Positions 8,430 through 15,753 of a DNA stretch of 37,394 nt are shown here, one piece after another. The stretch comes from an uncultured Clostridia bacterium. GTDB taxonomy: Bacteria > Bacillota > Clostridia > Peptostreptococcales > Anaerovoracaceae. Location of the stretch: NCBI GenBank assembly GCA_934255545.1, contig CAKQOE010000025.1, forward strand, positions 1 through 37,394, given 5' to 3'. A model generated the notes under the pieces. The model did not search any database, was not told where the DNA came from, and worked only from the letters and a program-made list of their open reading frames with translations. The first letter of the stretch is position 1. The number at the start of each line of letters is the position of its first letter. The position numbers and the translations under genes are program-made.

Positions 8430-9401
8430 CTACCATCTTATCGATATCTCACCTGATGAAAGTGTCCGGAGCTTCCCGTCCGGCATGCGTATTATAAGCC
8501 CGCCCTGATCATCTATATCTACAGTATGAGCTTCCCAGCGTTCGTTTCCGCGTATGCATACCACGTCTTTGTCAAGCATTATTGCATGCTCTCTGTAATA
8601 ATCAAGGAATGACTTGTCATCAAGATCATCGCACAGACGCAGTACTTCGTCCATTACAGCAGCTGCCAGATGGTTTCTTGATATCTCAGGCTGTTTTTCA
8701 TCATATATCCATGTAATGCGCCGGAGTACATCATCGGGATATGATCCTGATGATCTTTTAAAATTTATACCTATCCCTACTATGACGCTTTCAAGCCCTC
8801 CGCTTTCAAAATCAGTCATAGCTTCAGTAAGTATACCGCATATCTTTTTTTCGCCTACATAAATATCATTTACCCATTTTATGCCTGCATCGACTCCGGT
8901 AACATTACGTACAGCTCGGCATACGGCTGCTGCGGCTGCAGTAGTTATAAGCATTGCCTTTCCAATATCTGCAGAAGGCCGCAGTATAGCTGACATATAT
9001 ATGCCTGAGCCGGAAGGGGATACAAATGTCCTTCCAAGGCGTCCGCGTCCCGCAGTCTGGCTGTCTGCAAATATTACAGTGCCGTGCGGCGCACCTTCAA
9101 GAGCCATAGCGCGTGCCTTATTGTTTGTAGAATCTATCTCGTCAAATACAAATATCTTTTCAGGATCTGTATATTCAGCAAACGCAGCTATTCCCGGTGC
9201 TGAAAGCCTGTCCTTATCTCCTGCAAGACGATAGCCTCTGTTTGTTACCGCCTCTATATCGTACCCCTCTGTCCTCAGGGCATTTATGGCTTTCCATACA
9301 GCCGATCTGGAAACGTTGAACTTTTCCGCAAGCTGTTCACCCGATATGCTCTGTGTCCTGTTTTTTTCAAGGCAGGACAGTACCTGTTCTTTTAATGTCA
9401 T
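8430..9401 (-). CDS. birA: Bifunctional biotin operon repressor / biotin-protein ligase
   Basis: BirA attaches biotin to carboxylases and, with its N-terminal helix-turn-helix, represses biotin genes. The HTH is visible at about residues 18-45 (SGEQLAEKFNVSRSAVWKAI). The ligase domain has GRGRLGRTF, which forms the biotinyl-AMP loop, and KWVNDI. The C-terminal SH3-like domain is present (RTLSSGEISI). ATG 9401 is preferred because a GGAGG site overlaps the end of rmuC, and the start lies 7 nt after the rmuC stop, suggesting translational coupling. Upstream in-frame GTG and ATG codons lie inside rmuC. No biotin synthesis gene is in the window. Confidence 0.94.
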   Translation of the reverse strand: MTLKEQVLSCLEKNRTQSISGEQLAEKFNVSRSAVWKAINALRTEGYDIEAVTNRGYRLAGDKDRLSAPGIAAFAEYTDPEKIFVFDEIDSTNNKARAMALEGAPHGTVIFADSQTAGRGRLGRTFVSPSGSGIYMSAILRPSADIGKAMLITTAAAAAVCRAVRNVTGVDAGIKWVNDIYVGEKKICGILTEAMTDFESGGLESVIVGIGINFKRSSGSYPDDVLRRITWIYDEKQPEISRNHLAAAVMDEVLRLCDDLDDKSFLDYYREHAIMLDKDVVCIRGNERWEAHTVDIDDQGGLIIRMPDGKLRTLSSGEISIRW

Positions 9402-9408
9402 AAAGACC

Positions 9409-10494
9409 TCATTCCTCCCTGATAGCTGATATATCCGCATCCTCATATGATGCAACATCACGCAGCTTCCTTCTCATCTGTCGCGTACGCACGCCGACAA
9501 GCCTGTCAAGATCGTCATTTACCTGATTTATATGTTTCTGTGTGTTTGCCAGAGCCTCTTCAAATTTATCAAACTCAGTTTTTACAGAGCCAAGTACTTT
9601 CCATACCTCATCGCTCCTCTGCTGTATAGCAAAAGTCCTGAAACCCATCTGAAGGCTGCTCAGAAGAGCAGCCATAGTACTCGGCCCTGCTATTATAACA
9701 TTATAATCGCGCTGAAGCACCTCTATCATGCCTCTGTTTACCACCTCAGCGTACAGGCCCTCAAACGGAAGGAACATTATACCAAAATCTGTAGTGTTCG
9801 GCGGATCCAGATATTTGTCTCTTATATCCTTTGCTTCTGATTTTATAGTGGTGATAAGCAGTTTTGCTGCTTCATTGACTGCAAACGCATCCCCGCTGTC
9901 ATACGCATCGCGCAGATGTCCGTAAGTATCTCCCGGAAATTTTGAATCTACAGGAAGATATATAAAGCCATTATCTGATGGGATCTTTACAGCAAATTCC
10001 ACGACCGCGCGGCTTCCTTTTCTGGTAGCTACATTGGTATCATACTGCTCCGGCGCCAGTATCTCGTCAAGTATCGCAGCAAGCTGTATCTCTCCAAGTA
10101 TCCCTCGCGTTTTTACGTTTGACAGCACCTTTTTAAGATCTCCGACTCCCGCAGCAAGGTTCTGCATCTCGCCCAGGCCTCTGTATACCTGCTCCAGACG
10201 CTCGTTTACCATCTGAAATGACTCGTTCATCCTTTGATTTATAGTGCGCTGAAGCTTTTCATCCACTATAACGCGCATCTCGTCAAGCTTCTGAGTATTG
10301 TCAGTCTGTATAGCGCCAAGCCGCCCTTCGACTGTACTGCGCATCACATCCAGCCTTCGCTCAGTCGCAGCCTGCATACCTTCAAGCCTGCGCGCATTCT
10401 GTTCTGAAAACTTAAACTGGAGCATTATTATAAAAAACATCGCTATTATGATGATTATGAGCGTTATGATCCCTACAGCAACCTGTGCGGTCAT
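9409..10494 (-). CDS. rmuC: RmuC-family protein
   Basis: RmuC-family proteins are membrane-anchored, predicted nuclease-fold proteins linked to suppression of inverted-repeat recombination. One N-terminal membrane helix (about residues 5-27, rich in Ile) is followed by a long coiled coil (about 30-125). The conserved domain starts with KGILGE-like sequence (TRGILGEIQLAAIL) and includes LPVDSKFPGDTY and IMFLPFEGLYAE. Length (361) is typical. ATG 10494 has a GGGGGG-type site. birA follows directly in the same operon. The family call is firm; the molecular role is known only in outline. Confidence 0.92.
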   Translation of the reverse strand: MTAQVAVGIITLIIIIIAMFFIIMLQFKFSEQNARRLEGMQAATERRLDVMRSTVEGRLGAIQTDNTQKLDEMRVIVDEKLQRTINQRMNESFQMVNERLEQVYRGLGEMQNLAAGVGDLKKVLSNVKTRGILGEIQLAAILDEILAPEQYDTNVATRKGSRAVVEFAVKIPSDNGFIYLPVDSKFPGDTYGHLRDAYDSGDAFAVNEAAKLLITTIKSEAKDIRDKYLDPPNTTDFGIMFLPFEGLYAEVVNRGMIEVLQRDYNVIIAGPSTMAALLSSLQMGFRTFAIQQRSDEVWKVLGSVKTEFDKFEEALANTQKHINQVNDDLDRLVGVRTRQMRRKLRDVASYEDADISAIREE

Positions 10495-10525
10495 ATTATC
10501 CCCCCTGTCCTTGTTTTATGTGCAT

Positions 10526-10554
10526 ATAATATCACAGAACTTATGTTTGCACAA
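10526..10554 (-). promoter_or_regulatory. Candidate promoter of rmuC-birA
   Basis: On the minus strand TATTAT (10526-10531) lies 17 nt after TTGTGC (10549-10554). The -10 is good and the -35 weak. Confidence 0.4.
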
Positions 10555-10582
10555 TATGTTTTTTAATTATATTTTCCTTATT

Positions 10583-10596
10583 GAAATCATGATTTC
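10583..10596. promoter_or_regulatory. Perfect 14-bp palindrome between divergent rmuC and chromate-transporter genes
   Basis: GAAATCATGATTTC is a perfect two-fold symmetric site 41 nt before the first transporter gene, overlapping a TTGAAA that could be its -35 element. Its shape suits a dimeric repressor site. No regulator gene is adjacent to support this. Confidence 0.3.
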
Positions 10597-10637
10597 ATTG
10601 TGTTAATGTTTTATCCTATAAGGAGATGTATATAATA

Positions 10638-11273
10638 ATGAAACAATTACTCGAACTTTATAAAGCGTTCATAAAGATAGGCGCCGTAACATTCGGCGGC
10701 GGGTACGCTATGCTCCCGATAATCCAACGTGATATAGTTGAAAAAAGAGGCTGGGCTACAAAAGAAGAGATAGCCGATTACTACGCCATAGGCCAGTGTA
10801 CTCCGGGTATCATAGCCATAAACACCGCAACATTCGTGGGATACAAGCAGAAAGGCGTTGCCGGAGGCATCGTTGCTACCCTCGGATTCGTTACACCGGC
10901 GCTTTTTATAATTACCATAATAGCTGCGCTTCTTTCCAATTTTGCACACCTTCCTATAGTACAGAACGCATTTGCAGGCATCCGTGTCTGCGTATGCATA
11001 CTGATACTCAACGCAGTTATAAATCTCTGGAAAAATTCTGTCACAGATGCGCCGTCGCTCATAATATTCCTTGCTGTAGCGGCGCTTTCCATATTATTTT
11101 CGGCTTCCCCTGCAATAATGGTCATAACAGCAGGCATAGCCGGGATAATAATAAATACAATAAAACACAGCAAAAACGCAGTAAACAATGCTGCGCCTCA
11201 CAACAGCTCCGCTGTCAAAAATGACGAAACTGACGCTTCGGCTCCTTCAGAAAAGAAAGGAGGCTGCCGTTAA
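10638..11273 (+). CDS. Chromate transporter family protein, first half-size subunit
   Basis: This is a short-chain CHR family membrane protein. The hallmark N-terminal segment FGGGYAMLPIIQRDIV is present, followed by TPGIIAINTATFVGYK and several hydrophobic helices; the C-terminal 30 residues are polar. Short CHR proteins occur as adjacent pairs, each being half of the long two-domain ChrA. ATG 10638 is chosen because AGGAG (10621-10625) is 12 nt upstream; the ATG at 10626 touches that site. The stop codon overlaps the next start (TAATG). The natural substrate may be chromate, sulfate or another anion; the sequence cannot decide. Confidence 0.88.
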   Translation: MKQLLELYKAFIKIGAVTFGGGYAMLPIIQRDIVEKRGWATKEEIADYYAIGQCTPGIIAINTATFVGYKQKGVAGGIVATLGFVTPALFIITIIAALLSNFAHLPIVQNAFAGIRVCVCILILNAVINLWKNSVTDAPSLIIFLAVAALSILFSASPAIMVITAGIAGIIINTIKHSKNAVNNAAPHNSSAVKNDETDASAPSEKKGGCR

Positions 11274-11857
11274 TGTTATTTTTTGAGCTTTACGCGCGAT
11301 TCTTCATGACGGGACTTTTTTCAATAGGCGGCGGTCTTGCTACGCTCCCGTTCCTTTATGATATGGCCGATAAGACCGGATGGTTCACAGCTTCAGACAT
11401 AGCCGATATGATAGCTATATCAGAATCTACTCCGGGCGCCATAGGCATCAATATGTCAACATACGCAGGATTTACGACTGCGGGCCTGCTTGGCGCGATA
11501 GTCGCTACGCTCGGTCTTATATCACCCGGAATACTCATAATAATAATTATCGCAAAGTTTCTGGACAGCTTCAGCGACAATAATTATGTCAAATGGGCTC
11601 TATACGGTCTTCGCGCCGCTTCCATGGGTCTTATAGTAAGCGCCGGATTTTCTGTCGTAGAAGTTGCATTCATATACAGCGGCCAGGCCGCTGCAGGGAG
11701 TGATATCGTTTCATTGCTTCATTTGATAAATATTCCTGCCGTTATACTTGGAGTGCTGATATTTGCAGGGATGAAATTCTTTAAAAAGATACATCCGGTC
11801 GTTTTTATTGCGCTGTCTGCCGTTGCAGGTGTTATTTTCTCATTTGCAGGGGTATAG
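11273..11857 (+). CDS. Chromate transporter family protein, second half-size subunit
   Basis: This is the partner of the preceding gene. It carries FSIGGGLATLPFLYDMA at the N-terminus and ESTPGAIGINMSTYAG, the equivalents of the motifs in subunit one. It is 194 residues long with about six hydrophobic segments. Its ATG overlaps the upstream stop by one base, and a GAAAGGAGG site lies inside the upstream gene, so translation is coupled and a heterodimer is likely. Two COG0523 GTPase genes follow on the same strand from 11926. Confidence 0.88.
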   Translation: MLFFELYARFFMTGLFSIGGGLATLPFLYDMADKTGWFTASDIADMIAISESTPGAIGINMSTYAGFTTAGLLGAIVATLGLISPGILIIIIIAKFLDSFSDNNYVKWALYGLRAASMGLIVSAGFSVVEVAFIYSGQAAAGSDIVSLLHLINIPAVILGVLIFAGMKFFKKIHPVVFIALSAVAGVIFSFAGV

Positions 11858-11925
11858 ATAAAGATGTATAATTAAGCGCATGTATTTTAATATATTTTAA
11901 TGGGAAACAGAAGGAGGGTCATATT

Positions 11926-13113
11926 ATGACAAAAATAGATATTTTTTCCGGATTTTTAGGCTCCGGCAAAACTACACTTATCAAAAAACTTGTTGCTGAA
12001 TCATTCCAGGGCGAAAAGGTCGTCCTTATCGAAAATGAATTCGGAGAGATAAATATCGACAGCGGTTTTCTTAAGGATTCCGGCATCCAGATAACTGAAA
12101 TGAGCTCAGGATGCATATGCTGCACTCTCGTAGGTGATTTCGGTGATTCACTCAGAAAAGTTATCAGCGAATTTGCTCCTGACAGAGTCCTTATCGAACC
12201 TTCAGGCGTAGGCAAGCTTTCTGATGTTATAAGAGCCGTACAGGGCGTTTCTGCAGATCTGGATGTGGAGCTTTCAAGCTTTGTAACTGTTGCAGACGCT
12301 AAAAAGTGCAAGATGTATATAAAGAATTTCGGTGAGTTCTATCTCGATCAGATCGAACACGCAAAGGCTATAATCTTAAGCCGTACTCAGGAGCTCTCAG
12401 AAGAAAAGCTAGAAGCTGCTGTAAAGCTGCTCCGCGAGCATAATGCTGAGGCAAAGATCATAACTACTCCATGGGATGATCTTACGGGAGCACAGATCCT
12501 TGAGGCTATGGAGGGAGACAAGTCTCTCGCTGACAAGCTTCTCGATGAGCTTGCTCACGAACCTGTTCATGAACACCACCATCATCATGACCACGATCAT
12601 GATGAACATGAACATGACCATGAGCATCATCACGACCATGACCACGATCATGACGAACATGAGCATCATCATGACCACGACGATGAATGCGGCTGCGGTC
12701 ACGACCATCATCACGATCACGACGATGATTGCGGCTGCGGTCACGACCATCATCACGATCACGACGATGATTGCGGCTGCGGTCATGACCATCATCATGA
12801 CCACGATCACGATTGCAGCTGCGGTCATGACCACGATGCTGATGAAGTATTCACAAGCTGGGGCGTAGAAACACCTAAGAAGTTTACAGCCGAAGATATC
12901 ACTGAAATGCTCGATGAGCTTGATTTCGGCATGTACGGAGCTGTACTCCGCGCAAAGGGTATCGTACAGGGCGCTGACGGTGAATGGCTGCACTTCGACT
13001 ATGTTCCGGGCGAATCAGAGATCAGAACAGGTGCTGCAAGCTATACAGGCCAGATATGCGTAATAGGCGCTGAACTCAAGAAGGACAAGCTTGCAGAGCT
13101 CTTCGGCATTTAA
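11926..13113 (+). CDS. COG0523/CobW-type metallochaperone GTPase with long His-rich insert
   Basis: This is a P-loop GTPase of the CobW/ZNG class, whose members deliver metals such as zinc or cobalt. The Walker A motif is GFLGSGKTT (9-17), and the metal site is the CxCC of SGCICC (Cys63, 65, 66). EPSG follows near 88. Where most family members have the guanine-recognising NKxD, this protein has LSRTQ. Residues 214-303 are almost entirely His, Asp and Glu with repeating Cys-x-Cys-Gly blocks, encoded by 42-nt tandem repeats. A CobW C-terminal domain follows (about 315-395). An AGGAGGG site precedes ATG 11926. Zinc or another transition metal is plausible; the name cobW is not justified by the context. 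Confidence 0.9.
   Translation: MTKIDIFSGFLGSGKTTLIKKLVAESFQGEKVVLIENEFGEINIDSGFLKDSGIQITEMSSGCICCTLVGDFGDSLRKVISEFAPDRVLIEPSGVGKLSDVIRAVQGVSADLDVELSSFVTVADAKKCKMYIKNFGEFYLDQIEHAKAIILSRTQELSEEKLEAAVKLLREHNAEAKIITTPWDDLTGAQILEAMEGDKSLADKLLDELAHEPVHEHHHHHDHDHDEHEHDHEHHHDHDHDHDEHEHHHDHDDECGCGHDHHHDHDDDCGCGHDHHHDHDDDCGCGHDHHHDHDHDCSCGHDHDADEVFTSWGVETPKKFTAEDITEMLDELDFGMYGAVLRAKGIVQGADGEWLHFDYVPGESEIRTGAASYTGQICVIGAELKKDKLAELFGI
12679..12834 (+). repeat. 42-nt in-frame tandem repeats coding for a His/Cys metal-binding tract
   Basis: Three full units (12679-12720, 12721-12762, 12763-12804) and one partial unit (12805-12834) encode 14-residue blocks of the form D-D-x-C-G-C-G-H-D-H-H-H-D-H. The last unit carries CSCG. 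Units 1 and 2 are nearly identical at the DNA level, which points to recent slippage or unequal exchange. Confidence 0.9.
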
Positions 13114-13118
13114 CTGCA

Positions 13119-13134
13119 CGTCGGCCGGCCGACG
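13119..13134. repeat. Perfect 16-bp GC-rich palindrome, CGTCGGCC arms
   Basis: CGTCGGCCGGCCGACG is fully self-complementary and starts 6 nt after the stop of the His-rich GTPase gene. The same arms, with one extra central base, occur at 4976-4992. Confidence 0.8.
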
Positions 13135-13150
13135 ATAAGTCTATATTTTT

Positions 13151-13230
13151 GGCAGACAGCATGACAGTATTCTTTAAGATACATTAAAACATTACGGCAG
13201 GTGCCGGTATCGAACTGACCGGTGTCTGCC
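13151..13230 (+). promoter_or_regulatory. Leader with two mutually exclusive hairpins before the second GTPase gene
   Basis: A hairpin GGCAGGTGCCGGT (13196-13208) with ACCGGTGTCTGCC (13218-13230) is followed by TTATTT and resembles a weak terminator. An upstream segment GGCAGACA (13151-13158) is perfectly complementary to TGTCTGCC (13223-13230) and would compete with it. This is the layout of an attenuator, but no ligand or antiterminator protein can be named. It may simply be the end of the upstream transcript. Confidence 0.35.
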
Positions 13231-13267
13231 TTATTTACTGATACCAATATTTTAAGGAGAATTATTT

Positions 13268-14212
13268 ATGGGCATTCCTGTTTATATATTTAATGGATTC
13301 CTGGAAAGCGGCAAGACGCAGTTTATAAAGGATACGCTTCTCGACCCCGGTTTTACTGAAAATGAGAAAACTCTTATCGTAGCATGCGAAGAGGGCGAAG
13401 AAGAATACGATGAAAAATTTCTCAAAGAAACACACTCTACTCTTCTGCAGATAGAGTCAAAGGAAGACTTCAATGGTGTAAAGCTCAAAAAGGCTGCCAT
13501 GAGCGCAAAGCCTGACAGAATAGTGCTCGAATACAACGGTATGTGGGAGATCTCTCTTATAGAGCAGGAATTTCCACGCGACTGGGAACTTTATCAGATC
13601 ATAACTACCATAAATGCTGAAACGTATGAAGTATACCTGAAAAACATGGGACCTAAGATTATCGAGCACGTAGGCGTTTCAGAAATGGTAGTATTTAATC
13701 GCTGTACACCTGAGCTTTCTGAATACATCAGAAGTACAAATGTAAAGGCAATGAATCCGCGCGCTCTGATATTCCTTGAGGATAACAGCGGTCAGGCCCA
13801 GGATTATAATGAAGGGCTTCCTCTTCCATTCGATATAGACGCGCCGGTCATTGAGATAAAAGACGAAGATTATGGCGTATTTTATGTAGACGCCATGAAC
13901 GAGCCTGCAAAATACGAGGGTAAAACTGTAAAGCTCCTCGTTCAGATGCACCGCCGCCCTGAGGATCTTCCAAACAGATTTGCCGGCGGACGCTTCGCAA
14001 TGATATGCTGCGCTGATGATATCAGCTTTCTCGCTTTCTACTGCGATATGAAAAACGCTAAAAATATCGTAGAAGAAGAAGGCTGGGCGCGTATAGAAGC
14101 AAAGATCAAGGTCGAGTACTACCCTGAAATGCGCGATGACGGACCTGTATTATATGTAACAGATTTCCAGCCGGTAGAAAAGCCGGAAGAAGATCTTGTA
14201 TATTTCAGATAA
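13268..14212 (+). CDS. COG0523-like P-loop GTPase fused to a YcgQ/TIGR03943-like C-terminal domain
   Basis: The N-terminal part (about 1-195) is a CobW-type GTPase domain with Walker A GFLESGKTQ (10-18) and LEYNG in place of EPSG. It has no CxCC motif, and the NKxD position reads FNRCT. The C-terminal part (about 205-314) resembles the end of the TIGR03943 permease subunit YcgQ: KYEGKTVKLLV, then RFAMICCADD, then a Trp-rich strand (EEGWARIEAKI) and a closing VYF. That double-Cys segment is typical of the YcgQ family. The usual partner permease (YcgR type) is not in the window. ATG 13268 follows TAAGGAG. It is probably expressed with the His-rich GTPase. The domain assignment comes from recalled motifs only. 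Confidence 0.75.
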   Translation: MGIPVYIFNGFLESGKTQFIKDTLLDPGFTENEKTLIVACEEGEEEYDEKFLKETHSTLLQIESKEDFNGVKLKKAAMSAKPDRIVLEYNGMWEISLIEQEFPRDWELYQIITTINAETYEVYLKNMGPKIIEHVGVSEMVVFNRCTPELSEYIRSTNVKAMNPRALIFLEDNSGQAQDYNEGLPLPFDIDAPVIEIKDEDYGVFYVDAMNEPAKYEGKTVKLLVQMHRRPEDLPNRFAGGRFAMICCADDISFLAFYCDMKNAKNIVEEEGWARIEAKIKVEYYPEMRDDGPVLYVTDFQPVEKPEEDLVYFR

Positions 14213-14290
14213 TCATATAAGCGCATATGTATCAGATCTGACATGATAGGCTGCAAATTCTGCCGCATTTAAAATTTTCAGATAAATTTC

Positions 14291-14320
14291 AGGCTGCCGC
14301 ATATAAGCGACAGCCTTTTT
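14291..14320 (+). terminator. Rho-independent terminator of the second GTPase gene
   Basis: Arms AGGCTGCCGC and GCGACAGCCT (one mismatch) are followed by a run of five T. It lies between convergent genes, but only the plus strand has a U-tract. Confidence 0.75.
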
Positions 14321-14368
14321 ATTGATCCGTATCTTATTTTTTATGTCACGATCCTGTACAGACAGATA

Positions 14369-15556
14369 TTATTCTGCATACTTCATGCAGCATTTTTTAT
14401 ATTTCTTTCCGCTTCCGCAAGGACATTCATCATTTCTGCCTGTAAGCTTTATCTTCTTAGGGTCTCCAAGTTCCGGTCTGCAGAAGTTTCTGTTCTCGAG
14501 CTTTTCAACGCGAAGCTCTGACGGCTTGTACCCCTTGCACTGCCATATCCTGAGTTCATAACCCCAGCATGTATAAAGGTACATGAATCTTTTTTTATCG
14601 TCATCGTCATCAAACTTTATGCCTTTATCATTTATAAAAGCTATGACCTGCGCATCATCCGCATCGCGAGCGCATATGACAAAAAGTTCAGATATCAATG
14701 CTTCTGCCTTTTCTTCATCTCCGTCAAGCTTTCTTGTCAGGTAACTTCTGAGGAAGTAATATTCAGGAGCTGCTTTGTAAACAGGGCCTTCAGCAAACTC
14801 ATCTATGACCTCTTCAGAAGGATAATAATATGTATCTGAACGTCTGATATTGCTGAGCGCTGCAAAATAATCCTCCATAGTCGGGAGCATAGTTGTTATG
14901 ATATATGACGAATCATTTATGTAAAATCCATCAGCATCTCCGGCTTTTAAAAGAGCGCTTCTTACATCATTAGGCGATATAGCGCGCTGATGATTGAAAT
15001 CCCATGCTTCCTTTACCTGATTTGCAGGATATACGCCGTACATGTTAGCCATGGCAGCTGCATACTTTATAACTTCTTTATCCTGTTCGCTCCTGTCCTG
15101 AACACCCTCCCTGGCAGGGCGCTGCTCAGCTCCGTAGCTGTTTTCATCAAACTGCTGCGGTTCTTCATCTACCAGCTCCATTATCGCTTTTACATTTACA
15201 GGAACTACTGCCTCAGCCTCATCTCCCGCATCTCTGATAAAAATAAGTCCTCTGTCAAAGAGATCCTTTACCGGCGCAAGATCATCATAAGCAGTTAATG
15301 TCATTCCGTCACTTATGAGTGCATGCATCTTCTCTTTTCTGTCTGATCCATCACCATTGAAATAGCTTATTACATTTTCCTTGATAGTATCCTCAGCTTT
15401 TTCTGCCATTTCCTGCTTCTTAGCTGCTGCAGGCATCTTTACGCCATAAATATCAAGGATCTGCTTTATCTTTGGTTTAGTGTACTTTCCCAGACATGTT
15501 TCCAGATTACTGTCAGCCTCACACTTTATACATAATTCTTTTAACTGCTGATCCAT
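14369..15556 (-). CDS. SEC-C motif (zinc-binding) protein of unknown function
   Basis: The last 19 residues hold a SEC-C zinc motif, CPCGSGKKYKKCC, as at the end of SecA and many small unrelated proteins. The N-terminal 60 residues (KPKIKQILDIYGV, AKKQEMAEK) resemble a SAP/Rho-N like helical unit. The middle is acidic and helical with a polyaspartate stretch near 330. The only Cys residues outside the motif are near the N-terminus. ATG 15556 follows a GGAGGAG site. It stands alone, with its own promoter. A role in protein quality control or nucleic acid binding is conceivable but not shown by the sequence. Confidence 0.7.
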   Translation of the reverse strand: MDQQLKELCIKCEADSNLETCLGKYTKPKIKQILDIYGVKMPAAAKKQEMAEKAEDTIKENVISYFNGDGSDRKEKMHALISDGMTLTAYDDLAPVKDLFDRGLIFIRDAGDEAEAVVPVNVKAIMELVDEEPQQFDENSYGAEQRPAREGVQDRSEQDKEVIKYAAAMANMYGVYPANQVKEAWDFNHQRAISPNDVRSALLKAGDADGFYINDSSYIITTMLPTMEDYFAALSNIRRSDTYYYPSEEVIDEFAEGPVYKAAPEYYFLRSYLTRKLDGDEEKAEALISELFVICARDADDAQVIAFINDKGIKFDDDDDKKRFMYLYTCWGYELRIWQCKGYKPSELRVEKLENRNFCRPELGDPKKIKLTGRNDECPCGSGKKYKKCCMKYAE

Positions 15557-15590
15557 AAATTATTCTCCTCCGTTTTTTTCAACTCCATAT

Positions 15591-15619
15591 ATATTAACAG
15601 CAAAAGCGTTCATTTTCAA
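15591..15619 (-). promoter_or_regulatory. Candidate sigma-A promoter of the SEC-C gene
   Basis: On the minus strand TTGAAA (15614-15619) and TAATAT (15591-15596) are 17 nt apart. The leader to the start codon would be about 30 nt and includes the ribosome site. Confidence 0.5.
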
Positions 15620-15671
15620 TGCTTTTTAATGTCTGATGCCTCACGCTGCAATACACACGGCAACACAGCAC

Positions 15672-15687
15672 GATGCCTCACGGCATC
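15672..15687. repeat. GC-rich intergenic inverted repeat (TCAC/GTGA loop)
   Basis: Arms GATGCC and GGCATC enclose TCAC, which reads GTGA in the sigG transcript direction. It lies just past the sigG terminator. The segment GATGCCTCACG also occurs about 38 nt to the left without its second arm, as if one copy had decayed. Confidence 0.7.
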
Positions 15688-15689
15688 AT

Positions 15690-15723
15690 AAAAAGGCTGC
15701 CTTGCGAAGAAGCACAGCCTTTT
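15690..15723 (-). terminator. Rho-independent terminator of sigG
   Basis: Arms AAAAGGCTG and CAGCCTTTT lie 31 nt past the sigG stop. On the minus strand the stem runs into TTTTT. Confidence 0.75.
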
Positions 15724-15753
15724 ATAAGATGTTGAAACTATATTTTATCATAT

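Noticed and set aside
12679..12834. Regular 42-nt repeats resembling a CRISPR array
   Set aside because: The units are directly adjacent without variable spacers and stay in frame inside a coding gene; no cas gene is present.
12409..12993. Antisense frame opposite the His-rich GTPase, hydrophobic and Met/Val-rich
   Set aside because: It is the reverse reading of repeated GAT/CAT/CAC codons and so an artefact of the His/Asp tract.
13196..13230. Sequence resembling a tRNA T-arm on the minus strand (GTTCGATA with flanking stems)
   Set aside because: Only about 35 nt pair, there is no D-arm, anticodon arm or CCA end, and the paired bases fit a terminator-like hairpin better.
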